From NCBI GenBank assembly GCA_028386065.3, contig JAKUCV010001727.1:26423-90422 (forward strand): a stretch of 64,000 bases of DNA. Direction: 5' to 3'. The stretch's first letter is position 1. Each line of letters begins with the position of its first letter. Below the pieces are notes generated by a model, which was given only the letters and a program-made list of their open reading frames with translations, was not told the origin of the DNA and did no database searches. Below are positions 41,615 through 52,618 of this stretch, in pieces. The stretch is from Turnera subulata. Its lineage: Eukaryota > Streptophyta > Magnoliopsida > Malpighiales > Passifloraceae. The translations under genes and the position numbers were made by a program.

Positions 41615-41634
41615 AGAGAGAGAGAGAGAGAGAG
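41615..41634. repeat. (GA)n microsatellite
   Basis: About ten GA units in the FPGS upstream region. Confidence 0.85.
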
Positions 41635-41756
41635 AAGCTGGTTGGTAGATTGGAGACTGACCAGCGAAATGACCATTGTGTGTTTGGTTGTAGTCATGAG
41701 TTTATGAGTAGAGAGAGAAGTGGTAGTAGGAGTAGTAGTATGTGGTGGTTGAGGTT

Positions 41757-41782
41757 GGAAGAAGAAGAAGAAGAAGAAGAAG
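41757..41782. repeat. (GAA)n microsatellite
   Basis: About eight GAA units in the FPGS upstream region. Confidence 0.85.
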
Positions 41783-41924
41783 CAAAAGTGAGGAGTTAAG
41801 GTTTGGGTTTTTGCGGCTGTCTCTCCTCTTGTCGTGGGCTCGGTTCTTTGCCGCGCGCTTATTATTGCGGCGCCAGTAAGTAACATAATGTAATTATTAT
41901 GCCCCAATCAGTGTGTTTTAGTTT

Positions 41925-42180
41925 GGAATAATGTGTGTTTTCATCCTTATATTAGACCTCAAAGTTGGAAGTCATCCCTCTATTAGATTTCGGCTTGTTT
42001 TCATCCCTCTATTTGTGAATTTTGTCTTCTTTTCATCCTTGTGTTCGCCTTTTTTGCCTATTTAGAGGGATGAAAACAAGCCAAAATCCGTGGACAAAGG
42101 GATAAAAACAGGCCAAAACCAATACAAGGATGATTTTCAACTTTGTGGTCTAACACAAGGATGAAAAAAGGCTTTAATAC
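41925..42180. mobile_element. Foldback MITE (256 bp), relative of the 22347 element
   Basis: The left arm (TTTTCATCCTTATATTAGAC ... TTTTCATCCCTCTATTT) and right arm (AGAGGGATGAAAACAAGCC ... AAGGATGAAAAAAGG) are inverted copies over most of the element. It is flanked by an exact 10-bp direct repeat GTTTTAGTTT (41915-41924 and 42181-42190), a length suggesting Mutator-type insertion (usually 9-10 bp). End and arm motifs (TTTCATCC, AAAGTTGGAA) match the larger foldback at 22347-23139. Non-coding. Confidence 0.8.
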
Positions 42181-42190
42181 GTTTTAGTTT

Positions 42191-43226
42191 CAATCCACAC
42201 CACACTACACACATTTTGGGTCCTCCTATTTTAAAACTTTTTTTACAATTTGGATTTTTCCCCATTTTCTAATGAAATTAATGTGGATTTTTTATTTCTA
42301 TATTTGTATAATCTCTATCATGTTTTAGGTCATATTTCCAAAACTCCTCCTCACAAATATTTCAATATTAATACTTTTTCATTTTATTTTTAAATTCCAT
42401 AGTTCAATTCATTTGGATAAAGATAAACAATGTATAATTATGCTTCAAATATTCTTCGAATGGTGGTATGAACTGGATGGAGTGAACCTCAAAGTAAGTA
42501 TTATTGCACAATGTTGTATTGCATTACATCATCTCATATGTCATCATATTTGATTCTGATGTACATTGTTGTATTGCATTACATCATCGCATATGTCATC
42601 TTTAGACAAAAAAAAAATCACATATGTCATTATATTTGAAATTTTTACTTTTAATATCTGTGGATATTTACGCTTAGTTTGAATCAATGAGGATAAAGAG
42701 AATAACGAGAGAAAGAGAATAAAAAATTTGAATCTTCCCTTTTGTTTGGAAACACAAGCCAAAAGCAATGAGGGAAAGAAAGAATGTTGACCACCAAAAC
42801 AAGTTGAATGGAGGGTCCATAATTACTAACATATCCTTATAAATTGTATATTAATTAAATTCACATTGAATGGATAAAATAGTAAATCAACACAAAAATT
42901 CAACTTTGTCCATCCATTTTCTCCATTTTCTCCCTGATTTGAAGATAATAAAATTGGTGGGCTCAGAAAATTTTCTCCCCAAATCCCATTTTCTCCTTAT
43001 CCTTCTCATCTTCCAAACAAAAGAATTGTCCATTCTTTCTCTCCATTTTCTTCTACACAATTCGTTCCTCTCATTTTTTCCTCTTTCTAAACTTAGCCTT
43101 AAGGATATCTTGACAATTTTTTTTTCATGTTATATTATTTTGATATTTATTTAGATGTCCTAACATAAATCATTCATCACATTGTTTAGACAATGGGGAT
43201 AAAGACATACATAATCTTATTAAGAG

Positions 43227-43272
<46 letters not shown>

Positions 43273-43470
43273 TTTCATCCACATTAAAACTTTACGGTGG
43301 ACGATAATATTCATACCCAAATTAGTTAATTCTAACTCTAAAGACCTCATATGTTGTAATTTTTAGCATTTTCATCAAACTTATATCCCATAGAAAATAT
43401 ACATACTTATGACATATTTTATTCTTATATTTTTTTAAAATGTTTCATTATGTAAATTTCTATTTTTCCT
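42191..43470. other. Intergenic AT-rich region
   Basis: No gene recognised. A near-repeat of TGTTGTATTGCATTACATCATC occurs at about 42513 and 42567 as two copies of the same 20-odd bases. A long (AT)n run lies at 43229-43268. Confidence 0.5.
43229..43268. repeat. (AT)n microsatellite
   Basis: About twenty uninterrupted AT units. Confidence 0.9.
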
Positions 43471-43485
43471 AACTTTGAATCTGAT

Positions 43486-44571
43486 CAAACTCCCCATATT
43501 GGCCCTCATCTCCGTCGGGACAGTACACAGTCAAGACGGGTTATCTCCTGTGCCTAGCTATAAAACATCCTTCTTGTGCAGCTCGGGAGTCCGTAGTCCC
43601 AGGTATCCAGAAATCTTGGTGGAAATCCCTTTGGACACTCCATATCCCGCCCACACTTCGGGCTTTCACTTGGCGCCTTTGTACTTATATACTCCCCGTC
43701 CGCACTAATATTGCTAGTAGAATCAAATTGGGTGATGTCCGTTGTCCGAGGTGTCATGGAGATCCGGAGTCCGTGCTACATCTGATCCATGAGTGTTCGG
43801 CGTCTCAGGCCATTTGGAGAGCAAGCCCTCTAAGTGGGGTGGCGGATCTTCGCGGTATCAGGTCTATGGTGGAGTGGTAGCTGCAGTGAGGGAAAAGTTT
43901 GGTGGAGAGTTTCTCTGTCAGGCAATTAGTTTGGCTTGGTCTATATGGAAGAACCGAAACTGCCTGGTGTTCACTTCTCAATCCAAACCTGATTTTTGTA
44001 TTGTGCGGGAGGCCAGGGATCTAATCATCAGCTATAGCGAACCCAACCTGCATGACTCGCCCCGATCATACATCGTCCTACTCCTCGATGGACTCCACCA
44101 CCACCGGGTTCTCTTAAAGTTAACTCGGACGTTGCTACCTCCTTGGAGGGTACAAGTTTGGGAGTCATAGTCCGGAACTATATGGGTGATATTTGTGCGA
44201 TGGCAACCCAATGCCTTCAAGGTTGTTTAGACCCTACTGTGGGAGAAGCTTGCGCTGCCCGACTTGGTGTTTGTCTTGCAAAGGAGATGGATGTGCATGA
44301 CCTGGTCTTGGAAACGGATTCCCAGATTTTAGCCTCATCCCTTCAACAGGCCTCTACCGTCACAATACCCCTTGGTCTGATCATTGGCGATATTCTCCAT
44401 TTATTCAGTTCTTTTAACTCTGTTTCTATCTTTTTTATTCCTAGACTTGGTAATAAAGTTGCACATTTAGTCAGTCATTTAGCTTTCTTTTTATACCAGA
44501 ACAAGTTTGCTGATGTAAACTCTTTAGGCTCCGGGCCTTAAGCAATGAAAGTTACCTTTCATCCTAAAAAA
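43486..44571 (+). mobile_element. 5'-truncated LINE (L1-type) fragment
   Basis: Only the 3' end of a non-LTR retrotransposon remains. The frame from about 43600 encodes a zf-RVT domain (RCPRCHGDPESVLHLIHEC, ~43738-43794). A frame at about 44143-44541 encodes an RNase H-like C terminus (LVLETDSQILASSL ... GNKVAHLVSHLAF). The element ends TTTCATCCTAAAAAAA, a short poly(A). A 15-bp target duplication AACTT(T/C)GAATCTGAT flanks it (43471-43485 and 44572-44586) with one mismatch. Frameshifts separate the two domains, so it is dead. 5' truncation with a TSD and an A tail is the signature of target-primed reverse transcription. Confidence 0.85.
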
Positions 44572-44586
44572 AACTTCGAATCTGAT

Positions 44587-44911
44587 GGGCTAATATGGAC
44601 CTCAACTATATGTCACCAAATTAACCAAGGGAGAGTTCAACTCAGAAACATAAAGATTAAAAAGAAAGTTCAGGATCCAAATTATGAAAAACATAAAAAT
44701 ACAATGACAAATACATCATTATTTGTTTGATATTTTCTCTCATATTTGCACATCATTGAACAATAGTGTTCTTCTTTTTTTAAAACAAGGGAATAACATG
44801 ATATTCTATGTTTCCCTTTCTAAGTCTTATTTTGACTCCAAATGAGTTTGAGTCAAAATCATCATTGTCATGATAAGGTTGCCATTTTTCCCCCTATAAC
44901 TAAAGGCCACT
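44587..44911. other. Spacer between the LINE and the Tekay element
   Basis: AT-rich sequence with no feature recognised. Confidence 0.4.
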
Positions 44912-46811
44912 CCACATGTAACAGCCCGGGTAAAATTTATGTTTTTACCGGGACTGTAAAAAGCTTTGTACAGTAATTTACCTTATGAATTTAATCTTGT
45001 GTAATTATTTCAGGGTAAATTACGCATCGGATTCTGAAACCGACCCATACCCCACGTTCCAGATTTTTCTGCAGATTTTACGGACCAGAGTTGGTATTTT
45101 TCGGGTCCAGGAATCTTAAGAAAAGTCAGGTTTTTCCTCGAGATAACGGACTAGAAATAAAGGTAAGAGGGTATAATAGTTATTTTCTGGTCCAGACGGG
45201 ACACGCCTCACATGCTGCACAGTAAGTGCATAATTGAGGCTGCCACCGCCTCTTTCCTGTGTCGCCCGTGTCTTCTCCTGTGTAACCTGTGATAAGCACG
45301 TTTTTCTTTTCCCGTGTCTTCATCAGCTTCCAGTGCACCACTCTCATCATCACCTTCATCTCCATCTCTTCTCTGCCAAACTTTCCTTGCAAACACTACC
45401 TTAGAAACCACAAAAAGAAAGAAAAAAAAGAGAGAAACAAAACACAACACACACCACCGAGCCACCTCCACTGCCGACCACCGTGAACCACCCGCAGCAC
45501 CACCACCACCTCAAGCCGCCATCATCTTCTCCTCCTTCCTCTCTCTACTTCAACGCGTGCAGCACCCACTGCACGCAGAGCCGCCGCCGTTCCTTCCTCG
45601 TCGTACCTCGCTTCTGACGCCGCCGAGACAACTGCAGTGAGTCTGGGCCGCATCTCCACCGATCGCGTGACCCACTGCCACCACAACACCACCAAGTCGC
45701 ATCCGGTCCCAACCGCAGCGACCCGACCCCGTCTCCTCTTCCCGTGCAAGCTTGCCGCTACCGACGACCTCCAGTGACGCCTCCACGATCTGCAGCCACC
45801 GCGCCACCTTCCTCTCATCCACACCGTCCGCTGCAGCCGCCTCCACCTCGTCGTGCCGTCACGTCGCCCTGTTCGCCTGCCGTGGACGCGCCGCCGCCCT
45901 GCAACCCACCTAGGTGAACAAGGTTGAAGATGACCCGTTTTGGGAGGGTCGACCCGGCTGCACCACGGGTCAGGCTGGTGGGTTAGGTCAGGATCTGGGC
46001 CAGGACCGAGATGGGCTTGCACATGGACCTGACCAAGCTCCTGGACTGACCTATGGATTTGGTTTGTGGGCTGACCCATTTGGTAAAAAAATAATAATAA
46101 TAACAATAAAATAAATAAATACATAATCTGGAATACATATATTATGGGTTATATATTTTCTGGAAAAATATAAATGGATAGTAAACGATTATATTTGGTG
46201 GAAACAAATGAGGTAATTACTTTCATATATTATTCTCAAGAAACTAAAGTGATTATAACATAATTATTAAATTATAGTAATACCTTTAAGGAATAAGGTA
46301 TTATACTAACATATAAACACACATAACTAGTTTCTAGAAGAATTATTCTGGCCAAAACATATGATGTAGGAAATAATTGCTCTTATGAAAAATAATAAAT
46401 AATAAATAAAAAGGGAAAATATATACAGTGAATTATATAATTTCTGGAATGTTTTATTTTCTTGGAAATATATACATATGCTATATGATTACTTGACATT
46501 ATTATTTTCGAAAACTAAGGAAGAATTATAGCATGACTTATAAAAAAAATTATTATTACCATTTTATGATAATTTATTTCTAAAAAAGATATACGTACTA
46601 AGGATATTTTGGAAAGGGCATACTAACCGGGTATATGTATAGTATATTTTTGGCACTTGAAATTAAATGGTAAATGATGATGATAACGGAACGTAACCCG
46701 AGATGATCACCGAGTGGGCGTAGTGTTTTACTTTGCGGCTTACAGTATTAGTTATTATTTGCATATCATGGTTGTGCATCTTATGTGTACATATTTATTT
46801 ATTTAATATAG

Positions 46812-46890
46812 GAGCTGATAACGAGCAATATCCCGAGGAACCAGAGCCGGGACATTTTGAGGACTTTCAGGAGTAGGAAAATCGGCTAAG
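46812..46890 (+). other. Exon-like block with conserved micro-ORF in the 5' LTR
   Basis: An acceptor-like TTATTTAATATAG precedes the block and a donor-like GTGAGGAT follows it. Inside, 46814-46876 reads A-DNEQYPEEPEPGHFEDFQE and a TAG stop. The frame has no ATG of its own, so translation would need splicing to an upstream exon. The same block is found at 54525 (3' LTR) and 57601 (solo LTR), with mostly synonymous differences. This is an inferred small leader or coding exon, without RNA support. Confidence 0.45.
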
Positions 46891-47159
46891 GTGAGGATGG
46901 ATAACTTTTGATATGTTGCACATAGTACTGTTGTGTTTTCTGTTTGTTGAATTGTTTGATTGAACCGCTCAGTTGGTTGAGTTTGGCTGTTTTGTTATTG
47001 TTGATCTGTTAGCTATAGAAAAACTGATATGATGGGATAATTGGATAATTGGAAGTTGTGTTGACGACTTAATTGTCACTTGGAAAGTAGTGGCACGACT
47101 CGATGGTTAGAGACTATTTTGTGGTGGCCTTGATCTGGGTTCTTGTTATAAGCATGTCT

Positions 47160-47245
47160 ATGCTTGAGATGTCTATCCCGTGATTATATTTTTGGGATGT
47201 CTATCCCTGGGTTACTATTTTGGGATGTCTATCCCTGGGTTCTCT
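47160..47245 (+). repeat. Short tandem repeats in the 5' LTR
   Basis: Two to three copies of a ~24-bp unit with core GGGATGTCTATCCCTGGGTT. The same array appears in the 3' LTR near 54880-54960. Confidence 0.7.
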
Positions 47246-47850
47246 TTTGATCAGGCACCTGGAATACGTTAATAACCAGGTACGACCCTAGCTTGTCCAG
47301 TGACGGGGCCCGAAGATAAAAATTGGAAATTATATAATGTCTTTTAGCCTTGGCTCAGTCATGTTTGAATGAATCTTGTTTTGTCTTCTGCTAGTACTTT
47401 TCTTTCTCGGTATTATGGTTGTCTGCATATCTCTGTTTATCCTTGTTTAGTGAGCACTTCGGACTCACCCCTCGCCTGCGGGCTTTCATCCCGTAGGATG
47501 AGTTGCTCGTAGTACATGTACGTGGTTAGGCCAGCTGTTGTTTCTACTCCACCAGACCCCGGATCCATACCTCTGCTGCATCTCATTCTAAGACTTCCGC
47601 TGCTGTATTTTATATGTTGCTGTGTTGCTGTATTACTTCTGTTGCCATAACATATGTTTTATGTTGCTGCTGTTGAGCTTTGGGAGTGTTTGTGGCTTGA
47701 ATAATGGTCCCCGGGATAGGGTGACAGATGTTGTACTTGAGATTGCTTGTAATGTATTTTGGTATTATATGTACTGTCTGCTACTGTAATAAGAATAGTT
47801 TTGGCACATGTTTACCCTGTACGGTAAATACAGCTCGGGGCGCTTCATTT

Positions 47851-47862
47851 TGGTAGCGGAGC
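47851..47862 (+). promoter_or_regulatory. Primer-binding site (initiator tRNA-Met type)
   Basis: TGGTAGCGGAGC lies three bases after the 5' LTR and differs at two positions from TGGTATCAGAGC, the usual complement to the initiator tRNA-Met 3' end in plant LTR elements. Confidence 0.75.
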
Positions 47863-47956
47863 AGACAGTAGGTCCTTAGGGTGATAATTGTGCGTGTTTG
47901 TTGCTTATATATGCATAGTTTATAACATGCATGCATACATTCGCATATAGGTACGA

Positions 47957-50900
47957 ATGGATCCGGTGGGAGGAAACCAACATGCTGAGCAGCGTTTGGA
48001 AGATGACCAAATATCGGTTGATCAGCCGCAATCGGTCGTGGGTAGACAAGTACCTGCGGTGGTACCGGGGGATACCACGCAGATTATGCATACCATGGCA
48101 CAGATCCTGCAGCGTCAAGATGCTAGGGATGCCCGATTGGATGCTAGAGAGGCTCGTGAACAGGAGAATCAAGGACCTGTTGAGGACCCTGTTTACACCA
48201 AGTTGTCCAAGCTAGGTCTTGATGCCTTTACAGGGGTTACTAACCCACAAGCAACTGATGAATGGCTTCGTTGAGCTCACCGAGTGATGTTGAAGCTCGG
48301 ATGCACAGATGACAGGTGGGTTAGGTATGTTGCATCCATATTTCGCAACATTGTTGTGGACTGGTGGGATTCAGCAGCACGTGACATGGCGAAACCAATC
48401 ACTATGCCTTGGACACAGTTTACTGAGATGTTTCGAAGGAAGTTTGTCACAGATGTTTACCAGGACCAGATCAAGCGAGAATTTCTGAGTCTGCGATAGC
48501 AAATCAGACAGTCGGTGAACGGCTATGAGATCCAGTTTGATCGTTTATCCATCTACGCATCAGAATATGTGTCCATACCAGAGGCCAGATGCAAGCGTTT
48601 CTGGGATGGTTTGTGATCCTGCATCCAGACGGTCATGGCGTGCAAAGTTTATGAGACTTACCAGGATATGCTTGCAGATGCTCTTCGAGCAGAAGTCAAC
48701 TGGATGGGGAACGAGAGAGAGATGGAAGAAGTTCAGAAGAGGAAATCTGCACAGAGTGCTGGGTATCAGAACAAGAGGTTCCAGAGCGCAGGTAACAGGT
48801 CAGGGTATGGACAGATCAATCCATGCCAGCATCTCAGGGTCGAGGATGGAGCAACAACTACAACAACAATCGTGGGAGTTCATGGACCCAATCTGGAGGG
48901 ACTTCATCTGGAGACACTCGCCCTAGACCTCCTCTAACTAGGGTAAGGTGCTTTGAGTGCAATGAAGTTGGGCATTACCGGAGTTCGTGTCCTAGGTTGG
49001 GAAGATCCGAAGTTTCTGTTCCTGCTCAAACTGTTCAAGCATCAGTGGCTAGCGTACCTAGTGGTTCTGGAGTTGGCCGAGGCCGTGGACGAGGAGTTGC
49101 TCCTACTCGGACATAGTCAGCCATGAATCAGAGTGCAACCGCTCCAAGGGCGTTTGTGATCACGGTTGAGGATGATCCCGAGAATGCTGATGTTATTGCA
49201 GGTACCTTTACAGCTTTTGGTAGTATTGCATACACTTTGATTGATCCTGGTGCTACGCATTCTTTTATCGCTCAGAGTTTTGCTATACAACATAGCTGTA
49301 AGGAAGAGAGTCTAGCATGTCCGTTGAGGGTTAGGTTACCCGCGGGCATAGTGGTGAGATTAACACAAGTGTGCAAGGATGTTCTCCTTTCATATGATGA
49401 CGAGGTTTTTTTAGCTCGTTTGGTCGTGATGAACGTGGGGGGATTCGACATAATCCTAGGAATGGATTGGTTATCGAGATATAATGCCTTGGTGAACTGT
49501 CGGACCAAGGAAGCGCTGCTGACTTCTGATGGTGGACGACAGGTTTTGGTAACAGGTATTAGAAGAGTTGTTGCTACGTGTAGCATCTCTGCTATGCAGG
49601 AGTTTGGAGTGAAGCCACATGGTCCAAATGTTTTGTTGAACCACATCACAAGTGAAGATACACGGGATTCTACCCCTGGAGATATATCAGTGGTGAGGGA
49701 GTTCATTGATGTTTTCCCAGATGATTTTCCAGGTTTGCCACCTGACAGAGAGGTTGAGTATACCATCGACCTGATGCCAGGAGTCATACCCATATCGATG
49801 GCTCCTTACAGGATGGCACCAACAGAGCTCAAAGAACTGAAGAAATAGTTGGATGAGCTGTTAGAAAAGGGTTTCATTAGACCCAGTACTTCACCATGGG
49901 GTGCACCAGTTCTATTCGTTAAAAAGGAGGACGGTAGCCTGCGGATGTGTGTAGACTACCGCCAGCTGAACAAAGTGACAGTTAAGAACAAGTACCCGCT
50001 GCCTAGGATTGATGACCTATTTGACCAACTACAAGGAGCCACTGTGTTTTCCAAGATTGACCTTCGGTATAGGTATCACCAGATCAAGATTGTTCAGAAG
50101 GACATACCGAAGACTGCCTTCCGCACACGGTATGGTCACTTCAAGTTCACAGTGGTACCGTTCGGATTGACCAATGCACCAGCAGTGTTCATGTGCTTGA
50201 TGCACTTGGTTTTGAACGTGTTTTTGGATAAGTTTGTTGTTGTCTTCATTGACGATATCCTCATCTACTCTAAGAGCAAGGAGGAACACGAGGAGCATTT
50301 GAGGATAATGCTTCAGAGGTTACGGGAGAAGCAGTAGTATGCCAAATTCAGCAAGTGTGAATTTTGGCTCGGAGAAGTTTCTTTCCTCGAATATGTGGTA
50401 GGTGGGGATGGAATAAAAGTTGACCCTGCCAAAGTGAAAGCCGTTTTGGAGTGGGAATCACCTAAGAATATATCCGAAGTCATAAGTTTTCTTGGTCTTG
50501 CAGGATATTATCGGAGGTTCATTGAAGGTTTTTCTTTGATAGCTAGTCTCATGACCAAGCTATTAAGAAAGGAGCAGACGTTTGTTTGGAGCCCGGAATG
50601 TCAGCAGAGTTTTAAAGAGCTTAAAAGAAAGCTGACCACAGCACCGGTTCTAACAGTACCGAAGCCCGGAGTTGAGTATGTGCTGTTTTGTGATGCATCG
50701 AGTCTTGGTTTAGGAGTTGTGCTGATGCAAGAAGGATGAGTGATTGCCTATGCTTCCAGACAGCTAAGGACTCATGGAAAGAACTACCTGACTCATGATC
50801 TTGAGATGACAGCTGTGATCTTGGCTCTGAAGATTTAGAGACACTACTTGTTTGGAGAGAAGTGCCGAATATTCACCGACCACAAAAGTCTTAAGTACAT

Positions 50901-52578
50901 CATGACTCAGAAAGAGCTTAACCTACGACAGAGACGTTGGGTTGAGTTGCTTAATGATTATGACTGTATTATCGAGTATCACCCAGGAAAGGCTAATGTG
51001 GTAGCTGATGCCTTGAGCCGGAGACAGCCAGAGGATACTTCCACTAGTTACTCGATGTTCTCGCTTATCGAGTTAAGGAAGCTGGGAGTTGGCTTGACAG
51101 TGGATGATACAAGAGCTTTGCTGGCACACATGAGTGTCAAGTCTAACCTAAGAGGATGGATAGTGGAGTTACAAGATGGAGATCCTGACCTGGTCAAGCT
51201 AAAGGAAGGAGTAAGGAGTGGAAGGGAAGTCAATTTTCGTATAGCTGATGATAGAGCACTAATGATTGGGAAACGGGTATGTGTACCCAATGTCAGTAAT
51301 CTGCGTAGTCAGATTTTGGATGAAGGACATATGACGCCATATGCGATGCATCCTGGAAGCACCAAGATGTATCAGAACCTGAAGAACCATTTCTGGTAGC
51401 CTTGTATGAAGAAAGATGTAGCTGATTATGTTGCAAGATGTCTTACATGTCAACAGGTGAAAGCCGAACATCAGGCTCTGACAGGCAAGATGAGATCATT
51501 GACAATACCAGAGTGGAAGTAGGAGATGGTCACCATGGATTTCGTGATTGGTTTACCGATGACTCAGAGGCACCATGATGCTATTTGGGTCATCGTTGAT
51601 CGATTAACAAAATCTGCTCATTTTCTCCCTATTTGCCAAACTAATACCATGGACACGTTGGCGAGTAAGTATGTTGCTGAAGTTTTGAGATTACATGGGA
51701 TTCCAAAGTCCATAGTCTTAGACAGAGATCCCAGATTCACATCACGTTTCTGGAAGAGCTTACAAGTAGCTTTGGGAACCAAGTTGAGCTTCAGTACTGC
51801 TTTTCATCCCCAGACGGATGGACAGTCTGAGAGGACCATCCAGACACTGGAGGACATATTAAGGGCTTGCGCACTCAACTTCGCTGGGAGTTGGGATCAG
51901 TATCTACCCTTGGCAGAGTTTGCGTATAACAACGGCTACCATTCCAGCATTGGTATGCCACCTTTTGAGGCCCTCTATGGAAGGAAGTGTAGAAGTCCAG
52001 TATGTTGGGATGAAGAAGGTATGAGACTAATCGTTGGACCGGAATTAGTCCAACAGACAGTGGACAAGTTCCAGACGGTGAGACACTGTATGAGAGCTGC
52101 TCAGGGTCGGCAGAAGAGCTACGCCGACAAACACCGACGTGAGATGGAGTATAATGTTGGTGAGAAGGTTTTCCATAGAGTAGCACCTTGAAAAGGTGTG
52201 ATTAGGTTCGGCAAGAGAGGAAAGCTGAGCCCAAGGTATATCGGACCTTATGAGATCGTGGAGAGAATTGGACCACTAGCTTACAGGTTGTCCTTACCTG
52301 ATGAGCTATCAAGTATTCATGATGTGTTTCATGTCTCTATGTTGAGGAGAAATCGATCGGTCCCAAGTCATATTGTGGCCCTAGTGGATGTCGAGGTAGC
52401 AGAGGACCTTACCTACACGGAAGTGCCGGAACAGATTCTTACTCGAGAAGTTCGGCAGTTGCGGAACCATACGATTCCCATGGTAAAGGTCAAGTGGAGT
52501 AAGCATTCCGCTAACGAATCTACATGGGAAGTTGAAGAACACATGCGGTCCCAGTATCCGCATCTCTTCACAGCATAA
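47957..52578 (+). pseudogene. Defective gag-pol polyprotein of the Tekay element
   Basis: The gag frame starts at ATG 47957 (MDPVGGNQHAEQ) and has in-frame stops at 48272, 48497 and 48614. A frameshift near 48815 moves it to the frame of the CCHC knuckle (CFECNEVGHYRSSC, 48949-48990). From there protease, RT, RNase H, integrase and C terminus share one frame with no further shift, but stops lie at 49114, 49846, 50335, 50737, 50836, 51397, 51520 and 52189. Visible motifs: protease IDPGATHSF (~49240), [11 protein letters not shown] (~50250), RNase [12 protein letters not shown] (~50690), integrase HPGSTKMYQNL (~51350) with TMDFVIGL (~51532), DRDPRFTS (~51721) and HPQTDGQSERT (~51809), and C-terminal VKWSKHSANESTWEVEEHM. 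The natural stop is at 52576. It cannot make a full polyprotein. Confidence 0.9.
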
Positions 52579-52600
52579 GAATGAATTTCGACGACGAAAT

Positions 52601-52618
52601 TCTTTTAAGGGGGTACAC
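52601..52618 (+). promoter_or_regulatory. Polypurine tract
   Basis: TCTTTTAAGGGGGTACAC lies directly before the 3' LTR. The AAGGGGG core is a standard plus-strand primer for LTR elements. Confidence 0.7.

Larger units (their letters stand above)
41204..41914. other. FPGS 5' flank and probable 5' UTR
   Basis: The minus strand has an acceptor-like GTGTCTTCAG just upstream of the FPGS ATG, and a donor-like CTGGTCAGTC at ~41655-41664, suggesting a 5' UTR intron. The region has a (GA)n run at 41615-41634 and a (GAA)n run at 41757-41782, both pyrimidine-rich on the sense strand, as often seen in plant 5' UTRs. Confidence 0.5.
44917..47847 (+). repeat. 5' LTR of the Tekay element (2931 bp)
   Basis: Starts TGTAACAGCCCGGGTAAA and ends CTCGGGGCGCTTCA. 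The layout is an AT-rich head, a CCACC- and GCC-rich block at about 45460-45910, a long AT-rich part, a short exon-like block at 46812-46890, a GATGTCTATCCC tandem at about 47160-47245, and the end. Confidence 0.93.
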